This document shows, one piece after another, positions 50,975 through 59,423 of a DNA stretch of 64,000 nt. Each line of letters begins with the position of its first letter. Position 1 is the first letter of the stretch. The translations under genes were made by a program, and so were the position numbers. Source of the DNA: Pseudomonas siliginis (GTDB taxonomy: Bacteria; Pseudomonadota; Gammaproteobacteria; Pseudomonadales; Pseudomonadaceae); the NCBI RefSeq assembly GCF_019145195.1, contig NZ_JAHSTW010000009.1, forward strand, positions 248,001 to 312,000. The letters are read 5' to 3'. The notes beneath the pieces were generated by a model, which was not told the DNA's origin, made no database searches, and worked only from the letters and a program-made list of their open reading frames with translations.

Positions 50975-51988
50975 TCAGTTTTTTTCACCGACAAGCTGCG
51001 CAAATGCCTGACTGCTGCGGGTGACGAAACCTGTATCGGCACGCAAGACAAAGAATGCAGCAATGTCATGTTTTTGGGCATAGTCCCGCGCCCTTTCCGG
51101 CCCGAGAATCAGCAACAGCGTCGATAGTCCATCGGCCATCAACGCTGAAGGATGAATCACCGTGACTGACGCCAGATCATGTAGGACCGGTCTTCCGCTG
51201 CGTGCATCGAAGGTGTGGGAATAACGCCGACCGTCCTGCAGAAAATAGTGGCGGTAGTCGCCGGAGGTGGATACGCCATAGCCGTCGACATCGATAATCC
51301 GCTCGGCCACTTGCTGGTCATCGCGAGGCTCTTCGAGAGCGATGCGCCACGCTGAACCATTCGGCTTCTTGCCCCGGGCCTTGAGTTCGCCCGTTGCTTC
51401 GACCAAGTAATTATCGATGCCCATGACCTGCAATCTGGCGGCGATGGCATCCACGGCATAACCGGCGGCAATGCTGTTGAAGTCGACTTCGACGGCGGTG
51501 TCCTTGCACAACCGTTCGCCATCGATGCGCAGGTGCTGATGGCCGACCCGCTGCATGACCTCGGCCACAGCGGCCGCATCAGGGATCTTTTCTCCGCGTC
51601 CTTGCGGGCCGAATCCCCAGAGGTCCAGCAGCGGCTCCACGGTCAGGTCGTAGGAGCCTTCGCTTTGCGTTGAAAGCTGTTCGCCGATGCGGACCAATTC
51701 GAGCACTGCTGCCGGCATGGCTTGGCAGCTATCGGCGGGCAAGGCGTTGAAACGCTGGATGGCGGAGTCACTTCGGTAAGTCGACAGCTGTTGATCGACG
51801 TCGCCGAGGATGCGCTCCACTTCACCGCGCACTTGCGCAGGATCGGCGACCCCGGCGTGGCGCACATACTTGACCGACCAGGTGCTGCCCATGGTCGAGC
51901 CACCGACCTGTTCCAGGGAATCGCCGTTGCCGCAGCCGACCAAAGCCGCCGCCAAGACCACAAGCCCCCACCAGCGTCCAGTTAACAA
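50975..51988 (-). CDS. apbE: FAD:protein FMN transferase (ApbE), lipoprotein
   Basis: ApbE attaches FMN covalently to Thr/Ser of periplasmic or membrane flavoproteins such as Nqr and Rnf subunits. The 337-aa protein has a lipoprotein signal (VVLAAALVGCGNG), GGSTMGSTWSVKYV, VDFNSIAAGYAVDAIAARL, the FAD-binding EATGELKARG, and SGDYRHYF/HTFDARSGRP. I prefer the TTG at 51988 because GGGGAG lies eight bases upstream; an ATG at 52021 is in frame. No Nqr/Rnf genes are in the window, so the substrate is elsewhere. Confidence 0.9.
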   Translation of the reverse strand: MLTGRWWGLVVLAAALVGCGNGDSLEQVGGSTMGSTWSVKYVRHAGVADPAQVRGEVERILGDVDQQLSTYRSDSAIQRFNALPADSCQAMPAAVLELVRIGEQLSTQSEGSYDLTVEPLLDLWGFGPQGRGEKIPDAAAVAEVMQRVGHQHLRIDGERLCKDTAVEVDFNSIAAGYAVDAIAARLQVMGIDNYLVEATGELKARGKKPNGSAWRIALEEPRDDQQVAERIIDVDGYGVSTSGDYRHYFLQDGRRYSHTFDARSGRPVLHDLASVTVIHPSALMADGLSTLLLILGPERARDYAQKHDIAAFFVLRADTGFVTRSSQAFAQLVGEKN

Positions 51989-52096
51989 TTCTTCATCTCC
52001 CCGCAAAACCACGGCGGCCATTATGAACTACAAGCGCCCGCTCGCTTCCCCATGGCTGCAACGCCTTTATACAAAATTGAACAGTGAGTACCTCCC

Positions 52097-53395
52097 ATGT
52101 CCTCCACCACGGGCAAAGGCAAAGCGATCTTTCGCGTTGTCAGCGGCAACTTCCTCGAAATGTTCGACTTCATGGTCTACGGCTTCTATGCCACGGCCAT
52201 CGCCAAAACCTTCTTCCCCACCGACAGCGCCTTCGCTTCGCTGATGCTGTCGCTGGCGACCTTCGGCGCCGGCTTCCTGATGCGCCCGCTCGGGGCGATT
52301 TTCCTCGGTGCCTATATCGACCGTCACGGACGGCGCAAAGGGCTGATCATCACCTTGGCGATGATGGCCGCCGGTACAGTGCTGATTGCCTGCGTACCCG
52401 GCTACGCGACGCTCGGTGTCGCCGCGCCGCTGCTGGTGTTGTTCGGCCGTTTGCTGCAAGGCTTCTCGGCGGGCGTGGAACTGGGCGGCGTGTCGGTGTA
52501 TCTGGCGGAAATTTCAACGCCGGGGCGTAAAGGCTTTTTCGTCAGTTGGCAGTCGGCCAGCCAACAGGCTGCGGTAGTCTTCGCCGGTCTGCTCGGTGTC
52601 GGTCTCAACCACTGGCTGAGCCCTGAGCAGATGGGCGAATGGGGCTGGCGCGTACCGTTTCTGATTGGCTGCATGATCGTGCCGGTGATTTTTTTCATCC
52701 GACGCTCGCTGGAAGAAACCCCGGAGTTCCAGGCGCGCACCCACCGCCCTACCCTCGGCGAAATCGTCCGCTCGATCGGGCAGAACTTCGGCATCGTTAT
52801 TGCCGGCATGGCGCTGGTGGTGATGACCACAGTTTCGTTCTACCTGATCACTGCCTACACGCCGACGTTTGGCAAGGCTGAGCTGCATCTGTCTGATCTC
52901 GACGCCTTGCTGGTGACGGTGTGCATCGGCTTGTCGAACTTCTTCTGGCTACCGGTGATGGGCGCAGTATCCGACAAGATCGGCCGAAAACCCCTACTGC
53001 TGGCGGCGACGATTCTGGCGATCCTCACGGCGTATCCGGCACTGTCGTGGCTGGTGGCGAACCCGAGCTTCAGCCATTTGCTGATTGTCGAATTGTGGCT
53101 GTCGTTTCTGTACGGCTCGTACAACGGCGCGATGGTGGTGGCACTGACCGAGATCATGCCGGTGGAAGTGCGCACGACCGGCTTCTCGCTGGCGTACAGC
53201 CTCGCGACGGCGACGTTCGGCGGCTTTACCCCGGCGGCGTGTACCTATCTGATTCATGTGCTGGACAACAAGGCAGCACCGGGCATCTGGCTCAGTGGCG
53301 CGGCGGTGTTGGGCTTGATTGCGACACTGGTGCTGTTCCGTGGCAACCGGCATGAGTTGCGCACGGCGCAGGCCTCGGTAGCCAGCGGCGCCTGA
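52097..53395 (+). CDS. MFS transporter of the metabolite:H+ symporter family (citrate/tricarballylate type)
   Basis: This 432-aa transporter has 12 membrane spans. Family marks are NFLEMFDFMVYGFYATAIAKTFFP, the loop 2-3 motif GAYIDRHGRRKGL, GRLLQGFSAGVELGGVSVYLAEISTPGRKGFFVSWQSASQQAA, and SDKIGRKPLLL. These are closest to citrate-proton symporters (CitA/TcuC) as I recall them. Citrate or a related tricarboxylate is therefore the likely substrate. Its own promoter should lie in the 108 bases between it and apbE. Confidence 0.85.
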   Translation: MSSTTGKGKAIFRVVSGNFLEMFDFMVYGFYATAIAKTFFPTDSAFASLMLSLATFGAGFLMRPLGAIFLGAYIDRHGRRKGLIITLAMMAAGTVLIACVPGYATLGVAAPLLVLFGRLLQGFSAGVELGGVSVYLAEISTPGRKGFFVSWQSASQQAAVVFAGLLGVGLNHWLSPEQMGEWGWRVPFLIGCMIVPVIFFIRRSLEETPEFQARTHRPTLGEIVRSIGQNFGIVIAGMALVVMTTVSFYLITAYTPTFGKAELHLSDLDALLVTVCIGLSNFFWLPVMGAVSDKIGRKPLLLAATILAILTAYPALSWLVANPSFSHLLIVELWLSFLYGSYNGAMVVALTEIMPVEVRTTGFSLAYSLATATFGGFTPAACTYLIHVLDNKAAPGIWLSGAAVLGLIATLVLFRGNRHELRTAQASVASGA

Positions 53396-53403
53396 CAGAA
53401 TGC

Positions 53404-53479
53404 TTTCGCGAGCAGGCTCGCTCCCACAGAAGATTGTGAACGACACTGATCCAGTGTGAGAGCGAGCCTGCTCGCGAAG
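53404..53479. repeat. REP doublet (REPIN)
   Basis: Inverted pair (TTTCGCGAGCAGGCTCGCTCCCACA; second copy GTGTGAGAGCGAGCCTGCTCGCGAAG with one G-to-A change in the GTGGGAG end). Confidence 0.92.
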
Positions 53480-53520
53480 AGGCCGGCAAGGACGCCGAAG
53501 ATCCAACAGGCCCACAAACA

Positions 53521-53553
53521 AAAACGCCCCGACAAAATGCCGGGGCGTTTTCA
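53521..53553. terminator. Bidirectional Rho-independent terminator
   Basis: AAAACGCCCCG and CGGGGCGTTTT form an 11-bp stem between the convergent transporter and GAPDH genes, with T-runs on both strands. Confidence 0.9.
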
Positions 53554-53567
53554 TTCAAGCCTGAGGC

Positions 53568-55016
53568 TTAGCGCGGGAACGCTGGCGGATTCACATCAGC
53601 CATGTCTTCCATTACGCGAACCACTTGGCAGCTGTAGCCGAACTCGTTGTCGTACCAAACGTACAGAACGACGCGGTTGTCCTGCACGATGGTCGCTTCA
53701 GCATCAACCACACCAGCGTGACGCGAGCCGACGAAGTCGGTCGACACCACTTCCTGCGAATTGACGAAGTCGATCTGCTTGTGCAGCTCGGAGTGCAGCG
53801 CCATGTAGCGCAGGTACTCGTTCATCTCTTCACGGGTGGCGGCTTTCTCAAGGTTGAGGTTGAGAATGGCCATCGACACGTTCGGCGTCGGAACGCGGAT
53901 CGCGTTACCGGTCAGCTTGCCGGCCAGCTCAGGCAGAGCCTTGGCAGCAGCGGTGGCGGCGCCGGTCTCGGTGATTACCATGTTCAGCGCGGCGCTACGA
54001 CCACGGCGATCGCCCTTGTGGAAGTTGTCGATCAGGTTCTGGTCGTTGGTGTACGAGTGAACGGTTTCGACGTGACCGTTGATGATGCCGAACTTGTCGT
54101 TGACCGCTTTGAGCACCGGCACGATGGCGTTGGTGGTGCAGGAAGCAGCCGAGACGATTTTGTCGTCAGCGGTGATTTCACCGTGGTTGATGCCGTGAAC
54201 GATGTTCTTCAGCTTGCCCTTGCCAGGCGCGGTCAGAACAACGCGATCAATGCCCGGGCAGGCCAGGTGCTGACCCAGGCCATCGGCGTCACGCCATACA
54301 CCGGTGTTGTCCACCAGCAGCGCGTCTTTGATGCCGTACTGGGTGTAATCCACCTCGGTCGGGTTCTTCGCGTAGATCACCTGGATCAGGTTACCGTTGG
54401 CGGTGATGGTGTTGTTTTCTTCATCGATGGTAATGGTGCCGTTGAACGAACCGTGTACCGAATCGCGACGCAGCAGGCTGGCGCGTTTGGTCAGGTCGTT
54501 TTCGGCGCCTTTGCGCACGACGATGGCGCGCAGACGCAGGCCGTCGCCACCACCGGTTTTCTCGATCAGGATGCGCGCCAGCAGACGGCCGATACGACCG
54601 AAGCCGTAAAGAACAACGTCGGTGCCTTTGCGGGCCGAGGCGTTCTGCTGGCCAACCACGTCAGCCATCTCTTCACGCACGAACTGCTCGGCGCTGCGGC
54701 CGTTGCCTTCGTTACGGAATTTGAACGCCAGCTTGCCCAGATCCACCGACGCCGCGCCGAGCTTGAGCTCGCTCATGGCCTTGAGCAGTGGGAATGTTTC
54801 GTGGACGGAGAGTTCGCTGTCGTCGGAAGAACGGTGGCGAGCAAAGCGGTGAGCTTTGAGAATCGCGATGACAGACTGGTTGATCAGGCTGCGGCCATAG
54901 ATCGAGCTAACCACGTTGTTATTGCGGTAGAGCTGACCGATAAGCGGGATCATCGCTTCTGCGAGTGCTTCACGGTCGATCCATTCACCAAGACACTGGT
55001 CGGGCTTCTGAGTCAC
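53568..55016 (-). CDS. gap: Glyceraldehyde-3-phosphate dehydrogenase, long form
   Basis: The 482-aa protein is a GAPDH with an N-terminal extension of about 125 residues (LGEWIDREALAEAMIPLIGQLYRNNNVVSSIYG...), as in P. aeruginosa PA3001. The core shows NAD-binding YGFGRIGRLLARI, the catalytic Cys in SAASCTTNAIVPVLKAV, the TGAATAAAKALPEL loop and YDNEFGYSCQVVRVMEDMA. The long type is usually assigned a gluconeogenic or NADP-linked role. GTG at 55016 has GGAAGG spaced four bases upstream; the ATG at 55031 has no ribosome binding site. Confidence 0.92.
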   Translation of the reverse strand: MTQKPDQCLGEWIDREALAEAMIPLIGQLYRNNNVVSSIYGRSLINQSVIAILKAHRFARHRSSDDSELSVHETFPLLKAMSELKLGAASVDLGKLAFKFRNEGNGRSAEQFVREEMADVVGQQNASARKGTDVVLYGFGRIGRLLARILIEKTGGGDGLRLRAIVVRKGAENDLTKRASLLRRDSVHGSFNGTITIDEENNTITANGNLIQVIYAKNPTEVDYTQYGIKDALLVDNTGVWRDADGLGQHLACPGIDRVVLTAPGKGKLKNIVHGINHGEITADDKIVSAASCTTNAIVPVLKAVNDKFGIINGHVETVHSYTNDQNLIDNFHKGDRRGRSAALNMVITETGAATAAAKALPELAGKLTGNAIRVPTPNVSMAILNLNLEKAATREEMNEYLRYMALHSELHKQIDFVNSQEVVSTDFVGSRHAGVVDAEATIVQDNRVVLYVWYDNEFGYSCQVVRVMEDMADVNPPAFPR

Positions 55017-55385
55017 GGTAACCTTCCACATGTAGGGGCAGAAAAAAGGGGCTACATTATGCCGCCGACAAGCCCTTTCAGCAATGCGCGCTTGTCGCGC
55101 AATCGGTAACAAAATCCCGTTCAAAAAATTTACGCCCTTCTCCAGCCCAATAAAACCGGGGCTTTCAGCGCAGTCAATTTTTCGACGACTGTTAGACGAT
55201 GTCTGTAACCCTCCGTAACACCACCCGGTTTCGGCACTACATAACCATGAAAAAAGTGCTCGTTTTTATGGTTACCACTACATTTCGTCCAAACCGTGAA
55301 GATAGACGCAGTCTACAACTGACAGGCGGCACCGGAGGCCGCTACAATTACCGACTTTGTCGCAACGCCTGGAGCTCAACCTTCC
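55017..55385. other. Divergent promoter region between gap and mfd
   Basis: No gene is supported. The region holds promoters for both genes, two ACTACA half-sites (55237-55242 and 55277-55282), the second within TATGGT-TACC-ACTACA, and an imperfect palindrome ACCATGAAAAAAG...TTTTTATGGT. Confidence 0.5.
55267..55282 (-). promoter_or_regulatory. Possible RccR-like operator upstream of gap
   Basis: TATGGT-TACC-ACTACA agrees with TGTAGT-N4-ACTACA, the RccR consensus I recall for carbon-metabolism genes of Pseudomonas, at 10 of 12 positions. gap-type genes are reported targets. One half-site is imperfect, so this is tentative. Confidence 0.25.
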
Positions 55386-58300
55386 GTGCCTGTTCTGCGT
55401 CTACCGCTACTCCCTGCCGAAGCAGGTAAACAGCACTGGGGCAATCTGCCCGGTGCCGCCCTCAGCCTGGCGATTGCCGAGGCTGCCAGCGCTGCCAAGC
55501 GCTTTACCCTGCTGCTGACCGCCGACAGCCAAAGTGCCGAACGGCTGGAACAGGAGCTGAGTTTCTTCGCCCCGGATTTGCCCGTACTGCATTTCCCCGA
55601 CTGGGAAACCCTGCCCTACGACCTGTTCTCGCCGCACCAGGACATCATCTCCCAGCGCATCGCCAGCCTGTATCGCCTGCCGGAACTGGCCCACGGCGTG
55701 CTGGTGGTTCCGATAACCACCGCCCTGCATCGCTTGGCGCCGACCAAATTCCTCCTCGGCAGCAGCCTGGTGCTGGATATCGGCCAGAAGCTCGACGTCG
55801 AACAGATGCGTGCGCGGCTCGAAGCCAGCGGCTATCGCTATGTCGACACGGTGTATGAGCACGGCGAGTTCACCGTACGCGGCGCGCTGATCGACCTGTT
55901 CCCGATGGGCAGCAAGCTGCCCTATCGCATCGACCTGTTCGACGACGAAATCGAAACCCTGCGCACCTTCGATCCGGAAACCCAGCGTTCAATCGACAAG
56001 GTCGAGTCGGTCAAGCTGCTGCCGGCCCGCGAGTTCCCGTTGCAGAAAGACGCAGTCACCCGCTTCAAGGCGCGCTTTCGCGAGCGCTTCGACGTCGACT
56101 TCCGCCGCTGCCCGATCTTTCAGGATTTGAGCAGCGGTATCACTCCGGCCGGCATCGAGTACTACCTGCCGCTATTCTTCGACGAAACTTCGACGCTGTT
56201 CGATTACCTGCCTCAGGACACGCAAGTGTTCTCGCTGCCGGGCATCGAGCAGGCGGCGGAAAACTTCTGGAACGACGTGCGCAATCGTTACGAAGAACGC
56301 CGCGTCGATCCATCGCGTCCTTTATTGCCACCGGCCGAACTGTTCCTGCCGGTGGAAGACTGCTTCGCGCGCCTGAAGAACTGGCCGCGAGTCGTCGCCA
56401 GTCAGCAGGACGTCGAAACCGGCGTCGGCCGTGAACGCTTCCCGGCGCACGCGCTGCCGGATCTGGCCATCGAAGCCAAAGCCACGCAACCACTGGCGGC
56501 GCTGGCCGGTTTCCTCGAAGAATTCCCCGGTCGCGTGCTGTTCACCGCCGAATCGGCGGGTCGTCGCGAAGTCCTGCTGGAACTGCTGGAACGCCTGAAG
56601 CTGCGGCCGAAAACCGTCGACAGCTGGCCAGACTTCGTTGCCAGCAAGGATCGTCTGGCGATCACCATCGCCCCGCTCGACGAGGGCCTGCTGCTCGACG
56701 ACCCGGCGCTGGCGCTGGTGGCGGAAAGTCCGCTGTTCGGGCAACGAGTGATGCAACGTCGTCGCCGCGAGAAGCGCAGCGACGTCAGCAACGATGCGGT
56801 AATCAAGAACCTCACCGAACTGCGCGAAGGCGCGCCGGTGGTGCATATTGACCATGGTGTCGGCCGCTACCTGGGCCTGACGATTCTGGAAATCGACAAT
56901 CAGGCCGCCGAATTCCTCACCCTCGAATACGCCGAGAACGCCAAGCTGTACGTGCCGGTAGCCAACCTGCACCTGATCGCGCGCTACACCGGCAGCGACG
57001 ACTCGCTCGCGCCGCTGCACCGCCTCGGCTCGGAAACCTGGCAGAAAGCCAAGCGTAAGGCCGCCGAGCAGGTGCGTGACGTCGCCGCCGAATTGCTCGA
57101 CATTTATGCCCGTCGCGCCGCCCGTGAAGGTTATGCCTTCGCCGATCCGAAAGCCGATTACGCCACCTTCAGCGCCGGTTTCCCGTTCGAGGAAACACCC
57201 GATCAGCAAGCCACCATCGAGGCCGTGCGCGAAGACATGCTCGCGCCGAAACCGATGGATCGCCTGGTCTGCGGCGACGTCGGCTTCGGCAAGACCGAAG
57301 TGGCCATGCGCGCCGCGTTCATCGCCGTGCACGGCGGTCGTCAGGTGGCGATTCTGGTACCGACCACCCTGCTCGCCCAGCAGCACTACAACAGTTTCCG
57401 CGACCGCTTCGCCGACTGGCCGGTGACGGTCGAAGTGATGAGTCGCTTCAAATCGGCCAAGGAAGTCAACGCGGCGATCGCCGATCTGGCGGAAGGCAAG
57501 ATCGACATCGTCATCGGCACGCACAAGCTGCTGTCCGATGATGTGAAGATCAAAAACCTCGGGCTGGTGATCATCGACGAAGAACACCGTTTTGGCGTAC
57601 GCCAGAAAGAACAGCTCAAGGCCCTGCGCAGCGAGGTCGACATTCTGACCCTGACCGCGACGCCGATTCCGCGGACGCTGAACATGGCGGTGTCGGGCAT
57701 GCGCGACCTGTCGATCATCGCCACGCCGCCAGCGCGACGCCTGTCGGTGCGCACTTTTGTCATGGAGCAGAACAAGAGCACGGTCAAAGAGGCTCTGCTG
57801 CGTGAACTGCTGCGTGGCGGTCAGGTTTATTACCTGCACAACGATGTGAAGACCATCGAGAAGTGCGCCGCCGACCTCGCGGAATTGGTGCCGGAAGCGC
57901 GCATCGGTATCGGCCACGGGCAGATGCGCGAACGTGAACTCGAACAGGTGATGAGCGACTTCTACCACAAGCGCTTCAACGTGCTGATCGCCTCGACCAT
58001 CATCGAGACCGGCATCGACGTGCCGAGCGCCAACACCATCATTATCGAACGCGCCGACAAGTTCGGTCTGGCCCAGTTGCACCAATTGCGTGGCCGCGTC
58101 GGCCGCAGTCACCACCAGGCTTACGCCTACCTGCTGACACCGCCACGCCAGCAAATCACTTCGGACGCGGAAAAACGTCTGGAAGCGATCGCCAATACCC
58201 AGGACCTCGGCGCCGGTTTCGTCCTGGCCACCAACGACCTGGAAATCCGTGGCGCCGGCGAACTGCTGGGCGATGGTCAGAGCGGGCAGATTCAGGCCGT

Positions 58301-58835
58301 CGGTTTCACCCTGTACATGGAAATGCTCGAGCGCGCGGTGAAGTCGATCCGCAAGGGCGAGCAGCCGAACCTCGATCAACCGCTGGGTGGCGGCCCGGAA
58401 GTCAATCTGCGGGTGCCGGCGCTGATTCCGGAAGATTATCTGCCGGATGTGCATGCGCGGTTGATTCTGTATAAACGCATCGCCTCGGCCACCGACGAGG
58501 AAGGCCTCAAGGACCTGCAGGTGGAGATGATCGACCGCTTCGGCCTGTTGCCGGAGCCGACCAAGAACCTGGTGCGGATCACCGCGCTGAAATTGCAGGC
58601 GGAAAAGCTTGGCATCAAGAAAGTCGACGGCGGGCCGCAAGGCGGACGTATCGAGTTCGAAGCGCAGACGCCGGTTGACCCGATGACCCTGATCAAGCTG
58701 ATCCAGACGCAGCCCAAGCGCTACAAGTTCGAAGGCGCGACGATGTTTAAATTCCAGGTGCCAATGGAGCGCCCGGAAGAACGTTTCAATACTGTCGAGG
58801 CGCTGTTTGAGCGTCTCATCCCGAAATCCGCTTGA
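55386..58835 (+). CDS. mfd: Transcription-repair coupling factor Mfd
   Basis: Mfd removes RNA polymerase stalled at DNA lesions and recruits UvrA. The 1149-aa length is standard. It has an N-terminal UvrB-like module (FAPDLPVLHFPDWETLPYDLFSPHQDIISQR), an RNAP-interacting domain (PVVHIDHGVGRYLGLTILEI), the ATPase motor with Walker A VCGDVGFGKTEVAMRAAF and DEEH box VIIDEEHRFGVRQKEQLK, motif III LTATPIPRTL, and the TRG region with GRVGRSHHQAYAYLL. The start is GTG with GGAG upstream. It is followed by csiV after a 10-base gap. Confidence 0.97.
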   Translation: MPVLRLPLLPAEAGKQHWGNLPGAALSLAIAEAASAAKRFTLLLTADSQSAERLEQELSFFAPDLPVLHFPDWETLPYDLFSPHQDIISQRIASLYRLPELAHGVLVVPITTALHRLAPTKFLLGSSLVLDIGQKLDVEQMRARLEASGYRYVDTVYEHGEFTVRGALIDLFPMGSKLPYRIDLFDDEIETLRTFDPETQRSIDKVESVKLLPAREFPLQKDAVTRFKARFRERFDVDFRRCPIFQDLSSGITPAGIEYYLPLFFDETSTLFDYLPQDTQVFSLPGIEQAAENFWNDVRNRYEERRVDPSRPLLPPAELFLPVEDCFARLKNWPRVVASQQDVETGVGRERFPAHALPDLAIEAKATQPLAALAGFLEEFPGRVLFTAESAGRREVLLELLERLKLRPKTVDSWPDFVASKDRLAITIAPLDEGLLLDDPALALVAESPLFGQRVMQRRRREKRSDVSNDAVIKNLTELREGAPVVHIDHGVGRYLGLTILEIDNQAAEFLTLEYAENAKLYVPVANLHLIARYTGSDDSLAPLHRLGSETWQKAKRKAAEQVRDVAAELLDIYARRAAREGYAFADPKADYATFSAGFPFEETPDQQATIEAVREDMLAPKPMDRLVCGDVGFGKTEVAMRAAFIAVHGGRQVAILVPTTLLAQQHYNSFRDRFADWPVTVEVMSRFKSAKEVNAAIADLAEGKIDIVIGTHKLLSDDVKIKNLGLVIIDEEHRFGVRQKEQLKALRSEVDILTLTATPIPRTLNMAVSGMRDLSIIATPPARRLSVRTFVMEQNKSTVKEALLRELLRGGQVYYLHNDVKTIEKCAADLAELVPEARIGIGHGQMRERELEQVMSDFYHKRFNVLIASTIIETGIDVPSANTIIIERADKFGLAQLHQLRGRVGRSHHQAYAYLLTPPRQQITSDAEKRLEAIANTQDLGAGFVLATNDLEIRGAGELLGDGQSGQIQAVGFTLYMEMLERAVKSIRKGEQPNLDQPLGGGPEVNLRVPALIPEDYLPDVHARLILYKRIASATDEEGLKDLQVEMIDRFGLLPEPTKNLVRITALKLQAEKLGIKKVDGGPQGGRIEFEAQTPVDPMTLIKLIQTQPKRYKFEGATMFKFQVPMERPEERFNTVEALFERLIPKSA

Positions 58836-58845
58836 AGGACGCCCG

Positions 58846-59412
58846 ATGCGCCTGTTCCGCTCTCTGACTTTGTTGCTTGCACTTGCAGCACCGACGGCGT
58901 TTGCCGATGACACGTATCAGGTCGAAATGATCCTGGTGCGCCAGAATGCCGTCCCGGCCATCGTCAGCCGCGCCGCCCCGGAAGACTGGGCCGCAGGCGC
59001 CCAGCGTCTGGGCAGCGACAGCCAGCGCACCCCAGCGCTGAATGATGTAGTGAACAAACTCACCGCCAGCGGCGAGTACACCGTGCTGATGCACAAAGCC
59101 TGGCAGCAGAGCCTCGGCGAAGCGCCGGCGAAAGTCGCAGTCAGCGAAGGTCAGGAGCAGTTCGGCCAGTTCCCGATCGAGGGCACGCTGGAAATGAAAC
59201 TCGGCCGCTTCACCGACGTGACCGCCGATTTCTGGGTCAATCAGATCGACGCCAATGGCCTGGTCACCGCCAGTGAGCGCCTGCGTCAGGACAGCCACAC
59301 CAAGAACGGCCAGCTCAATTACCTCGACAACGGTCATCTGGCCCTGCTGATCAAGATCACTTCCCTGACCGCGCCAGCGCCTCGCGAAGCGCCTGAAGTC
59401 GTGCCGGACTGA
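58846..59412 (+). CDS. csiV: CsiV family periplasmic protein
   Basis: This 188-aa exported protein has signal peptide LFRSLTLLLALAAPTAFA and the CsiV core DDTYQVEMILVRQNAVP...APEDWAAGAQRLG; LTASGEYTVLMHKAWQQSLG; FPIEGTLEMKLGRFTDVTADFWVN. Family members are annotated as peptidoglycan-binding, and the gene follows mfd in Pseudomonas. GAAGGA precedes the ATG. Confidence 0.85.
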   Translation: MRLFRSLTLLLALAAPTAFADDTYQVEMILVRQNAVPAIVSRAAPEDWAAGAQRLGSDSQRTPALNDVVNKLTASGEYTVLMHKAWQQSLGEAPAKVAVSEGQEQFGQFPIEGTLEMKLGRFTDVTADFWVNQIDANGLVTASERLRQDSHTKNGQLNYLDNGHLALLIKITSLTAPAPREAPEVVPD

Positions 59413-59423
59413 TCGAAGTCCTT

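Noticed and set aside
53625..55109. 494-codon open frame antisense to gap
   Set aside because: Shadow of a clear GAPDH gene.
56322..58913. 863-codon open frame antisense to mfd
   Set aside because: The frame is a shadow of the high-GC third positions of mfd, with no family match, against a complete 1149-aa Mfd on the other strand.
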